Assembly (NCBI GenBank): GCA_903842755.1
Contig: CAIMNF010000534.1
Location: 1-5,300 of the forward strand
Length of the DNA stretch: 5,300 bases
From: Oligoflexia bacterium
GTDB lineage: Bacteria > Bdellovibrionota > UBA1018 > CAIMNF01
Direction: 5' to 3'
The notes beneath the pieces are model-generated. The model worked only from the letters and a program-made list of their open reading frames with translations. It had not been told where the DNA came from and did not search any database. Below are positions 1 through 5,300 of the stretch, piece by piece (within the stretch, counting starts at the first letter, position 1; every line of letters starts with the position of its first letter). A program made the position numbers and the translations under genes.

Positions 1-48
1 GTAGCGCAGGCTTCCAAGCCTGCCGTAGCGCAGGTTTCTAAACCTGCG
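1..48. repeat. Tandem pair of 24-bp palindromic repeats
   Basis: Two adjacent 24-bp units (1-24 and 25-48) both begin GTAGCGCAGG or a one-base variant of it. Each folds into a perfect 8-bp hairpin with a 2-base loop: GCAGGCTTCCAAGCCTGC at 6-23 and GCAGGTTTCTAAACCTGC at 30-47. The units differ at three sites. Two of these (C to T at 11/35, G to A at 18/42) are compensating changes that keep the stem paired; the third is in the loop. This suggests selection on, or copying of, a hairpin rather than of sequence alone. From memory, such units are common between genes in Verrucomicrobiota. More copies may lie before base 1. Confidence 0.8.
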
Positions 49-190
49 TGCCGTGGCCAGGCCAAAGCATTTTCGCGTCATCCCCATGGGATCGGCTCTG
101 CCATGATGCCCCGTTTCAAACTGGGGATGTTCCAGAAGAAAATTGTCCCACACCCAAGTCCCCTCCGTCCCCTCATTTGTGTTTGAGTTC

Positions 191-205
191 TCTGTGGTTA
201 AATAA
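191..205 (+). repeat. Direct repeat, copy 1 (TCTGTGGTTAAATAA)
   Basis: This 15-base word recurs as TTTGCGGTTAAATAA at 329-343, with 13 of 15 bases identical and 138 bp between starts. The second copy is preceded by TCTGTGCACTATGTGATC, which echoes the same TCTGTG theme. I recall similar TCTGTG...GGTTAAAT strings as abundant intergenic motifs in Verrucomicrobiota and relatives. Its function is unknown. Confidence 0.55.
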
Positions 206-328
206 TTTAATCTGTCCCCCGTAGGAGACGAGGTAACGAGACTCCATATAATCCCCGAATCAAAGGGATTCCGGGCCGAAGCCCAGCCAGTCCCGATCCC
301 GCCCCACGTCTCTGTGCACTATGTGATC

Positions 329-343
329 TTTGCGGTTAAATAA
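329..343 (+). repeat. Direct repeat, copy 2 (TTTGCGGTTAAATAA)
   Basis: Second copy of the 15-base word at 191-205, differing at two positions. It sits just before the CAACCCC-type palindromes, so the repeat block from here to about 465 may be one composite element. Confidence 0.55.
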
Positions 344-361
344 CTGCCCCGCCACCGCCCA

Positions 362-376
362 AACCCCAACGGGGTT
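362..376. repeat. Palindrome AACCCC-AAC-GGGGTT, copy 1
   Basis: A 6-bp stem with a 3-base AAC loop. The same 15 bases recur at 445-459, 83 bp downstream. Between the copies lies an imperfect hairpin, so the unit 362-460 has the look of a paired-REP (REPIN-like) or small non-autonomous element. No transposase is present in the window. Confidence 0.65.
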
Positions 377-387
377 GTATCTTCCAG

Positions 388-422
388 CCCAGTGGTTGCC
401 GAGTCCGCGAGGCTACCCTGGG
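388..422. repeat. Imperfect hairpin between the two AACCCC palindromes
   Basis: CCCAG (388-392) pairs with CTGGG (418-422), and the inner arm GGTTGCC (394-400) pairs with GGCTACC (411-417) with one mismatch; T393 is bulged. The arm pair is symmetric with respect to the flanking palindromes at 362-376 and 444-460, which suggests one composite element. Confidence 0.5.
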
Positions 423-443
423 TATCGTAATGAACCATCCACC

Positions 444-460
444 CAACCCCAACGGGGTTG
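444..460. repeat. Palindrome CAACCCC-AAC-GGGGTTG, copy 2
   Basis: A 7-bp perfect stem with an AAC loop. The inner 15 bases are identical to copy 1 at 362-376. The outer C-G pair is specific to this copy. I have seen this palindrome often in intergenic DNA of Verrucomicrobiota and similar phyla, which supports the lineage guess but gives no function. Confidence 0.65.
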
Positions 461-507
461 CGTCACCCGCCAGCCGTCCCGCCAAGACGGATGCCATCGC
501 CGCGCCC

Positions 508-531
508 AGCCCGGCGTTGAAACGCCGGGCT
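508..531. repeat. 11-bp perfect hairpin (REP-like)
   Basis: AGCCCGGCGTT (508-518) is followed by GA and then its exact reverse complement AACGCCGGGCT (521-531). In RNA the likely fold is a 9-bp GC-rich stem with a TTGAAA-type loop. It is not followed by a T-run on the plus strand (TTGTGTC), and no gene ends nearby, so an intrinsic terminator is less likely than a palindromic repeat. It could still insulate the operon from upstream transcription. Confidence 0.65.
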
Positions 532-632
532 TGTGTCAGCCGGTCGCTCCGCGAAGGAGTCTCAGGTTTGAAAAAATGTTCCCGGTGGTAACGAGTAGAA
601 CCGTCGTTCAAATCCCTTCTTTACCGTGCTTT

Positions 633-650
633 CGTCCAGACGTTTGGACG
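633..650. promoter_or_regulatory. Operator-like 18-bp palindrome
   Basis: CGTCCAGACGTTTGGACG is a palindrome at 16 of 18 positions; the only broken pair is G639/T644. It has the shape of a binding site for a dimeric helix-turn-helix protein. Its GTCCA (634-638) and TGGAC (645-649) arms recur as GTCCA at 664-668 and TGGAC at 689-693, so four related half-sites precede the XRE gene. The natural candidate binder is that XRE protein, acting as an autoregulator; this is an inference. Confidence 0.55.
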
Positions 651-672
651 ATTATTAACCATGGTCCATAGC
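644..672 (+). promoter_or_regulatory. Weak candidate sigma70-type promoter
   Basis: TTGGAC (644-649) is a fair -35 element. At 17 bp spacing CATAGC (667-672) is a poor -10. Transcription would then begin near 680 and leave a leader of about 22 bases. TATTAA at 653-658 is a better -10 but lacks a good -35. Either choice overlaps the palindrome and half-sites, which would fit repression or activation by a bound regulator. Promoter rules for this lineage are not known to me, so this is tentative. Confidence 0.25.
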
Positions 673-701
673 TTTTGCCTGGATTTTATGGACTATGAGT
701 C
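664..701. promoter_or_regulatory. C-box-like operator abutting the regulator start codon
   Basis: GACTATGAGTC (691-701) is a perfect GACT-N3-AGTC palindrome ending one base before the ATG at 702. As I recall it, GACT-N3-AGTC is the consensus of C-boxes bound by controller proteins of type II restriction-modification systems. It overlaps a 7-bp inverted repeat, GTCCATA (664-670) with TATGGAC (687-693). The site lies where it could govern transcription or initiation of a nearly leaderless message. The match to the known consensus is suggestive; binding by the XRE protein is inferred. Confidence 0.5.
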
Positions 702-938
702 ATGCCGCGACGTCAGACAATACACCCAATTCAATTAGCCTTAGGGAGAAATGTACGCAGACGCCGTGAAGAAGTTCATTATTCGCAGGAAGAGCTTGCC
801 GAAAAATCCAGCCTTGATCAGACCTACATCAGTGGCATCGAATGCGGAAAACGTAATCCAGGCATTAAAAATGTTGCCCGTTTAGCGAAGGCGCTGGGAA
901 TCAAAACCGCCGTTCTGGTGGAGGGGGTGGACGAATGA
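702..938 (+). CDS. XRE-family transcriptional regulator, controller-like
   Basis: A 78-residue single-domain helix-turn-helix protein of the Cro/C1 (HTH_3) class. The fold spans about residues 12-66. The HTH core runs from S28-Q29-E30-E31-L32-A33 through T41-Y42-I43-S44 to I46-E47-x-G49-K50-R51-N52-P53, a textbook signature of this family. Its size matches C-proteins, the small autoregulators of restriction-modification operons that delay nuclease expression until methylation is established. The start is fixed: an in-frame TGA lies at 696-698 and no other start precedes 702. There is no good Shine-Dalgarno sequence, only GGA at 690-692, so translation may be weak or near-leaderless. The stop overlaps the methyltransferase start (ATGA, 935-938), implying coupling. 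A phage-type repressor is the main alternative; the neighbouring methyltransferase and C-box-like site favour a controller. Confidence 0.9.
   Translation: MPRRQTIHPIQLALGRNVRRRREEVHYSQEELAEKSSLDQTYISGIECGKRNPGIKNVARLAKALGIKTAVLVEGVDE
920..927 (+). promoter_or_regulatory. Ribosome binding site of the methyltransferase
   Basis: GGAGGGGG lies 7 to 10 bases before the ATG at 935, inside the last codons of the XRE gene. It is much stronger than any site before the XRE gene, so the methyltransferase may be translated more efficiently than its regulator. It also supports 935 as the true start. Confidence 0.7.
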
Positions 939-1903
939 AACCGCAGGAGAAAAAAATCCGGGGGCTGGATTTGTTCTGCGGAGCCGGCGGCAGCAGTTGG
1001 GGCGCGCGCGAAGCGGGCGTCGAGATTGTCGCGGCGTTTGACCTCTGGCCTCTGGCAGGTAAAGCCCATGATGTAAACTTTCCCGAAGTGGAATTTATTT
1101 CAGGCCGATTAGAGGAAATTAAAATCGAAAGTCTGGTGGAACGGCTTGGATCCATTGACATAATTATGGCCTCACCGGAATGCACCAACCATAGCCCGGC
1201 CAAAGGAAACAAACCGCGCTGTGAACAAAGCAAGGACACGGCCTTTCAAGTGGTGCGCTTTGCCGATGCTTTTAAACCTCGCTGGATTGTCATTGAGAAT
1301 GTGGTAAACATGCGGAAATGGACGCGCTATGCCGAGTTCAAAGGCGAGCTTGAAAAACTCGGATACAAGCTGCAAGAACAGGTTTTGAACTCCGCGCAAT
1401 TTGGCGTGCCCCAGTCTCGCCGTCGGTTATTCCTGGTAGGTGATAAAGAACAGACTCCGCCCAAAGTGACGCCGAAGAAAACTGGCATCAAGAAAGTCGC
1501 GGACATTGTTGATTTAAACGGCACGTATCGGTGGACCCCCCTGCGTACCCCAAAGCGTGCCAAGGCCACCCTTGAAAGAGCCGAACGGGGATTTAAAGCG
1601 GTCGGAAAAGCGGATCCGTTTTTGCTCGTCTATTACGGTTCGGATGGTTCGGGCGGATGGCAGCGATTGAACCGGCCATTACGGACTATTACAACTGTGG
1701 ATCGATTTGCGTTGGTAAAACCAGACCAACAACACGGGCACGTGATGCGGATGCTCCAGGTGCCGGAACTTCAGGCGGCGATGGGGATGCCTCCAAAAAT
1801 GAAATTTGAAACAGGCACGCGGCGGGAGCGGATCAAGATGATTGGCAATGCGGTTTGCCCGCCAGTCATGCGGCAGGTGATCAAAACGCTAACCATCTCA
1901 TAA
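935..1903 (+). CDS. C5 cytosine-specific DNA methyltransferase
   Basis: A 322-residue protein that transfers a methyl group from S-adenosylmethionine to carbon 5 of cytosine in a specific DNA site. Motifs appear in the standard order: motif I DLFCGAGG (12-19, cofactor binding), motif II FDLW (35-38), motif IV ASPECTNHS (79-87, nucleophile C83), motif VI ENV (121-123), motif VIII QSRRR (160-164), motif IX around RPLRTITTVDRFALV (247-261) and motif X GNAVCPPV (304-311). The stretch between VIII and IX is short, about 80 residues, so the target-recognition domain is small and the target cannot be read. Two details mark a subfamily: PEC replaces the usual PPC, and motif X has an extra Cys before PP. 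I recall these in phage- and island-borne orphan methyltransferases. Start: ATG overlapping the XRE stop, with a strong purine-rich GGAGG at 920-924. It appears intact and catalytically complete. Its most likely role is modification of host DNA. Confidence 0.95.
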   Translation: MKPQEKKIRGLDLFCGAGGSSWGAREAGVEIVAAFDLWPLAGKAHDVNFPEVEFISGRLEEIKIESLVERLGSIDIIMASPECTNHSPAKGNKPRCEQSKDTAFQVVRFADAFKPRWIVIENVVNMRKWTRYAEFKGELEKLGYKLQEQVLNSAQFGVPQSRRRLFLVGDKEQTPPKVTPKKTGIKKVADIVDLNGTYRWTPLRTPKRAKATLERAERGFKAVGKADPFLLVYYGSDGSGGWQRLNRPLRTITTVDRFALVKPDQQHGHVMRMLQVPELQAAMGMPPKMKFETGTRRERIKMIGNAVCPPVMRQVIKTLTIS

Positions 1904-1911
1904 CTTTAAAT

Positions 1912-4167
1912 ATGATGGCCAATTCAGATACAGACAAAGGATTTGCACTCAGGCCACGAGCCAGATTGCTACGAACATTGGGCGAAGAATTGATAAGCAG
2001 TGAAGTCGTTGCTGTTATTGAGCTAGTAAAGAATGCTTATGACGCTGACGCAACAAATGTTCTCATCAGATTTACCGGACCACTAGAACCCGGCAAGGGG
2101 GCTATTGAAGTAATCGACAACGGCCACGGAATGGAATTAAAGACGCTACAATCGATTTGGATGGAGCCGGCTACTTCATCCAAACGCGGTAAGATTCGGA
2201 GAACAGAAAAATACAAGCGCCGCTTTCTTGGCGAAAAAGGAATCGGACGTTTTGCATCATCACGTTTAGCGGATGAGCTTGAAGTGGTATCCCGCAGAGA
2301 AGGCACTTCAAAAGAAGCTTATGGTATTTTCGACTGGCGGCAATTTGATGACGACCAAAAATATTTGGACGAGGTCTTGATTTTGTTGGAGCATCGACAG
2401 CCAATTGAAATCAAACCGGGCGGCACAATAGATTCATTATGGAAGGATGATGAAATGCCGACTCCCCGATATCGGGAAAAGGGAACCATACTTCGAATGG
2501 CGAGCCTTAAGCAAAAATGGGAGTCCAATCATTTTGAAGCATTGCGCCGAGGTTTGGCTCGGCTCGTTTTACCAAACCTCACAAAGAAAAAAGAAGATGA
2601 TAAAGATCCTGGCTTTGAGGTTGAAATCGCAGTGCCGCCGGAATTTTCACAATTTAGTAGCAAAGTTGAACAACCCCCAATTCTGAAACACCCGCATTAT
2701 GTAGTCCGTGGGTCAGTTGATAATGATGGAAATTTTTCCATTACCTATAAAGTGTTGGCAGAAGGAATCGATGAACCATTCAAAGGCCAGTTTGTACGCG
2801 TCAAAGATGCCAAGGGAAGATTTGAACTTCGGAATATTAAAGAAACGGAATCCAAAAAAGACGATAAGCCCACAGAAACCAGGGAAATTGAATGTGGCCG
2901 TATTGACTTGGAGTTGCGGGTATGGGATCGAGATGAGCTTGGCAACGTGGTTCAGAAAACACGCTCAACTATTCAAGACATACGAAATGATTTAGATGCC
3001 CTAGCCGGTGTAAATATTTATCGTGATGGTTTTCGGGTGTTGCCTTACGGTGAACCAAAAGATGATTGGTTGCGGTTGGATTTAAGGCGCGTGCAAAACC
3101 CGACACTTCGACTTTCTAATAATCAGATTTATGGTGTAGTGCAAATTTCAGCAGACACAAATACAAAGCTGCGAGATCAATCAAATCGTGAAGGATTGGA
3201 CGAAAACCAAGCACTTCAGGATTTGCGGGAAATCATTACAAATTTATTGAGTCGCCTAGAGACATTGCGATATGACTCGAGACCAAGAAACGCCGGAAAA
3301 GGTGCAAGACCAGTTGGTGGATTATTCACCGGGTTCGACTTAAAACCGCTCGCTGATTATGTCGCCAAGCAACTGCCTCAAGATAAAAAGGCTAGAGAGT
3401 TGGTTGAGAAAACAGAAAAATTATTCGGCGGACAGTTGAAGGAAATTCAAACCGTACTTGCCCGTTATCAAAGACTGGCTACGCTCGGCCAACTCATCGA
3501 CCACGTCCTCCATGAAGGACGGCAGCCTATCGCCTCAATTAACAGCGAAGCCGCCCTCGGTCTGGAAGATGTTCTGCGTGCGGAAAAAGTAGGAAGCGCA
3601 TTTGTCACCAAGGCAGCAGGACGATTTTCAGTCATCCGCAAACAGGGTGACGTTTTGTCTATTGCATTTAAACGAATGGAGCCGTTCGGTGGCAGGCGGA
3701 GGGGTCGGCCAACACAGCTTTACCTCGAAGAAATCATTCGGGATGCCTTTAGTGTGTTTGCTGATGACATTGGCCGCCTCAACATAAAAACAAAACTGCC
3801 TCAAACCCAAACGCTCGTTCGCATTGATCCGGCGGAAATGCAGGAGGTCATAATCAACCTATTGCAAAATAGTCTTTATTGGCTGGAACAGGTGAATGAG
3901 TCAAAGCGTGAAGTTGTCGTAAGCGTTGAGCGCAAGGGGCAAGACCATGTCGATATTGTTTTTTCTGACAGCGGCCCCGGTGTGCCGCCTGAAAACCGGG
4001 AATTGATATTCGAACCATATTTTTCAACAAAACCTGAAGGTGTCGGTTTGGGGCTTTCAATCGTTGGTGAAATCATCAGCGACTACTACGAAGGTTCGCT
4101 CGAACTCCTAAAAGATGGGCCACTTAAAGGCGCAAACTTTTTAATCACATTAAGGAAACGTGTATGA
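1912..4167 (+). CDS. Dual-GHKL protein: MORC/Hsp90-like ATPase fused to a histidine kinase core
   Basis: A 751-residue soluble protein (no membrane segment or signal peptide) with two separate ATP-binding modules. The N-terminal module has N-box E37-L-V-K-N41-A-Y-D-A-D46, G1 box D69-N-G-H-G73, and a glycine lid G107-E-K-G-I-G-R-F114, as in Hsp90/MutL/MORC ATPases. An S5-like transducer region follows, with IYRDGFRVLPYGE (369-381), LSNNQIYG (401-408) and NREGL (425-429). I recognise these from paraMORC ATPases described in restriction-modification operons. After a helical linker (about 475-520) comes a complete kinase core: H-box LGQLIDHVLHEGRQPI (525-540) with phosphoacceptor candidate H534, N-box N649 to N653, G1 DSGPG (686-690), F-box EPYFST (701-706) and G2 GVGLGLS (710-716). 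Expected activity is ATP-driven conformational change on DNA coupled to His-Asp phosphotransfer; the coupling is inferred. Start: ATG 1912 (or 1915), 8 bp after the methyltransferase stop. An upstream TTG at 1855 is in frame but would overlap the methyltransferase. No clear ribosome binding site is seen, so translation may be coupled. Confidence 0.88.
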   Translation: MMANSDTDKGFALRPRARLLRTLGEELISSEVVAVIELVKNAYDADATNVLIRFTGPLEPGKGAIEVIDNGHGMELKTLQSIWMEPATSSKRGKIRRTEKYKRRFLGEKGIGRFASSRLADELEVVSRREGTSKEAYGIFDWRQFDDDQKYLDEVLILLEHRQPIEIKPGGTIDSLWKDDEMPTPRYREKGTILRMASLKQKWESNHFEALRRGLARLVLPNLTKKKEDDKDPGFEVEIAVPPEFSQFSSKVEQPPILKHPHYVVRGSVDNDGNFSITYKVLAEGIDEPFKGQFVRVKDAKGRFELRNIKETESKKDDKPTETREIECGRIDLELRVWDRDELGNVVQKTRSTIQDIRNDLDALAGVNIYRDGFRVLPYGEPKDDWLRLDLRRVQNPTLRLSNNQIYGVVQISADTNTKLRDQSNREGLDENQALQDLREIITNLLSRLETLRYDSRPRNAGKGARPVGGLFTGFDLKPLADYVAKQLPQDKKARELVEKTEKLFGGQLKEIQTVLARYQRLATLGQLIDHVLHEGRQPIASINSEAALGLEDVLRAEKVGSAFVTKAAGRFSVIRKQGDVLSIAFKRMEPFGGRRRGRPTQLYLEEIIRDAFSVFADDIGRLNIKTKLPQTQTLVRIDPAEMQEVIINLLQNSLYWLEQVNESKREVVVSVERKGQDHVDIVFSDSGPGVPPENRELIFEPYFSTKPEGVGLGLSIVGEIISDYYEGSLELLKDGPLKGANFLITLRKRV
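4152..4156 (+). promoter_or_regulatory. Ribosome binding site of the response regulator
   Basis: AAGGA lies 7 bases before the ATG at 4164, within the last codons of the kinase gene. This good spacing, together with the ATGA overlap, fixes the response regulator start. Confidence 0.65.
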
Positions 4168-5300
4168 GCAATGCAAAGCCAGGTATTACATGGAGATTCC
4201 TCATAGTTGAGGATAAGGAAGATAAAATTCGTCAGCTTCTTGAAATTGCACCCTCTTGTGTGGCGGCGCCTGATCAGGTTGAAGTTGAAATTTGCCAAAC
4301 CTTTAGGAAAGCTGCTGGATTGTTGAAAAAAGAGCGATTTGACCTGCTTATTCTCGACCTCAAGGATGAAAATGATACTTCGTTGGAGGCAGATTCCAAT
4401 CCAGCAGGTTTAGGGGTTTTTGAGGAACTCAAAAAGACTCGCTTTGTTCCGGTTGTATTCTACACAGCGCTTGCACATAAAGTTAAATCCATGGAGACGA
4501 GCTTTGTCCGCGTTGTCGAAAAAACCGAGGACGTCACTCGTGTCAGGGAAGAGGTTCAGCGTGTGCTTGGCACACAATTGCCCAATCTCTCGCGGTACTT
4601 GGAAGAACTACAGCGCAATTATATGTGGGGTTTTGTCAGCACCCACTGGAAAGTCTTCAACAATCCCCACGAACAAGTTGATCTGGCTTATTTGTTAGCC
4701 CGTCAGTTAGCGCTGTCACTTGAAAAGGATGCTCGTAAACTTGGCCGAAAAATGACTGACAGATCGATTCCGATGGCTGATCCAAAAAACATCCATCCAA
4801 TGGAAATGTATGTTCCTCTACCTGTTAGTTCTGAAAGACACGCCGGGGACATTTTGAAAGGGGCTGTTGGGGGAACAAATGGTTACTGGATTACTTTGAC
4901 CCCTTCTTGTGATTTCGAGCAAACAGGCCGCCTCCACAACGTACTGGTTGCACAATGTGTTCCGCTCGAAGGAGAAGCCGAATATAAAAATTGGATTAAG
5001 GATCCAAAAGCTAATGCTGCTCCGTTAAAGGCGCTCATTGGCGATAACCGTGAAGAAGTTCAATCAGAACGTTTCAAATTTCTTCCTGGCACTTTCTTTT
5101 TCCCGGATTCAGTTATCGATTTTCAGCGATTATTTGCTTTGCCGCCCACAGAGTTGAATAAGTTGGAAGCGATCGCTTCGCTTGATAGTCCATTTGCTGA
5201 AGCCGTTCTCGCACGTTTTTCCAGATACTTTGGAAGGTTGGGTACGCCGGATATTGATAAAACTGTTTTCTTGAATCGGCTTGAATCGGCATTGCCAAAA
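4164..5300 (+). CDS. Response regulator with receiver domain and unrecognised C-terminal region (partial, 3' end beyond window)
   Basis: The reading frame is open from ATG 4164 to the last base (379 codons), so the C-terminus is missing. Residues 10-135 form a receiver domain with all key residues: acidic pair E16-D17 after FLIV, phosphoacceptor D65 in LLILDL, switch residue T101 in FYTA, and K120 in VVEK. It should accept phosphate from H534 of the kinase encoded just upstream; the genes overlap by ATGA, as expected for a cognate pair. An insertion of about 12 residues after D65 (70-81) is longer than usual. The region from about 140 onward matches no output domain I know: no winged helix, HTH, AAA+, GGDEF or nuclease motif. 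It has a helical part (145-200), a beta-rich core with TPSCDF (246-251, C249 and D250 notable), and a helical end with SPFAEAVLARFSRYFGRLG (about 345-363). It may be the effector or a partner-binding domain. Receiver assignment is firm; C-terminal function is unknown. Confidence 0.88.
   Translation, partial: MSNAKPGITWRFLIVEDKEDKIRQLLEIAPSCVAAPDQVEVEICQTFRKAAGLLKKERFDLLILDLKDENDTSLEADSNPAGLGVFEELKKTRFVPVVFYTALAHKVKSMETSFVRVVEKTEDVTRVREEVQRVLGTQLPNLSRYLEELQRNYMWGFVSTHWKVFNNPHEQVDLAYLLARQLALSLEKDARKLGRKMTDRSIPMADPKNIHPMEMYVPLPVSSERHAGDILKGAVGGTNGYWITLTPSCDFEQTGRLHNVLVAQCVPLEGEAEYKNWIKDPKANAAPLKALIGDNREEVQSERFKFLPGTFFFPDSVIDFQRLFALPPTELNKLEAIASLDSPFAEAVLARFSRYFGRLGTPDIDKTVFLNRLESALPK

Larger units (their letters stand above)
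49..632. other. Repeat-rich intergenic region without a credible gene
   Basis: This stretch has no ORF with protein-like composition or a convincing ribosome binding site. It contains many short inverted repeats besides those listed separately: CCCC(109-112)/GGGG(123-126), AATCCC(250-255)/GGGATT(265-270), GGGC(273-276)/GCCC(281-284) and CTCC(547-550)/GGAG(556-559). A 9-bp word, GGTAACGAG, occurs at 232-240 and 587-595. The region looks like accumulated palindromic repeat debris upstream of a gene cassette. No tRNA, CRISPR array or transposase remnant could be supported. Confidence 0.7.

Noticed and set aside
1..48. Start of a CRISPR array
   Set aside because: The units are contiguous without spacers and differ from each other inside the repeat.
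508..531. Intrinsic transcription terminator
   Set aside because: The stem is strong, but there is no T-run after it on either strand and no gene ends close by.
336..611. A 91-codon minus-strand open frame across the same repeats
   Set aside because: It is the complement of repeat DNA, has no protein-family resemblance, and is best explained by GC-rich repeats that lack stop codons.
598..625. tRNA-like T-arm string GTTCAAATCCC, possible tRNA remnant or attachment site
   Set aside because: The flanking bases do not pair as a T-stem, and no acceptor, D or anticodon arm can be built around it.
330..671. A 113-codon plus-strand open frame across the upstream region
   Set aside because: It starts with TTG, has no ribosome binding site, and its residues simply read through the palindromic repeats (proline- and glycine-rich, low complexity). 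It also runs through the operator palindrome.
1855..1911. Upstream TTG start that would extend the kinase gene by 19 codons
   Set aside because: It lies inside the methyltransferase motif X region with no ribosome binding site; the added residues are the methyltransferase sequence in another frame. ATG 1912 fits the operon spacing.
5113..5298. A 61-codon minus-strand open frame near the window end
   Set aside because: It lies wholly antisense to the response regulator frame, which has clear domain evidence, and has no recognisable features.

Overview
The window suggests a free-living bacterium of moderate GC content, most likely Verrucomicrobiota (Pedosphaera/Limisphaera-like). The lineage call rests only on the intergenic repeats in the first 600 bases, which I recognise from memory: GTAGCGCAGG-type palindromes, CAACCCCAACGGGGTTG palindromes and the 'TCTGTGGTTAAATAA' motif. 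No rRNA, tRNA or housekeeping gene is present to confirm it.

Layout. Bases 1 to about 660 hold no credible gene. They are dense in short inverted and direct repeats typical of non-coding, REP-like intergenic DNA. Bases 633-701 form a compact control region with a near-perfect 18-bp palindrome, repeated GTCCA/TGGAC half-sites and a GACT-N3-AGTC box that abuts the first start codon. Four tightly packed plus-strand genes follow: a 78-aa XRE/controller-type regulator (702-938), a 322-aa C5 cytosine DNA methyltransferase (935-1903), a 751-aa protein with two GHKL ATPase modules (1912-4167), and a response regulator with an unrecognised C-terminal region (4164 to past the window end). Junctions are an ATGA overlap, an 8-bp gap and an ATGA overlap, so one transcript is likely.

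How the genes may work together. The small XRE protein resembles the controller proteins of restriction-modification loci and probably autoregulates the operon. The methyltransferase would mark host DNA. The third gene joins a MORC/Hsp90-like ATPase, of the kind found in restriction-modification operons, to a complete histidine-kinase core (H-box, N, G1, F and G2 boxes). Its partner has a complete receiver domain but no recognisable DNA-binding output. The simplest inference is a modification-linked defence system in which DNA sensing by the MORC-like module is passed by His-Asp phosphotransfer to a non-transcriptional effector. No restriction endonuclease is visible, so the effector is either the C-terminal part of the response regulator or a gene beyond the window. 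The defence role is inferred from architecture and context, not shown by the sequence.
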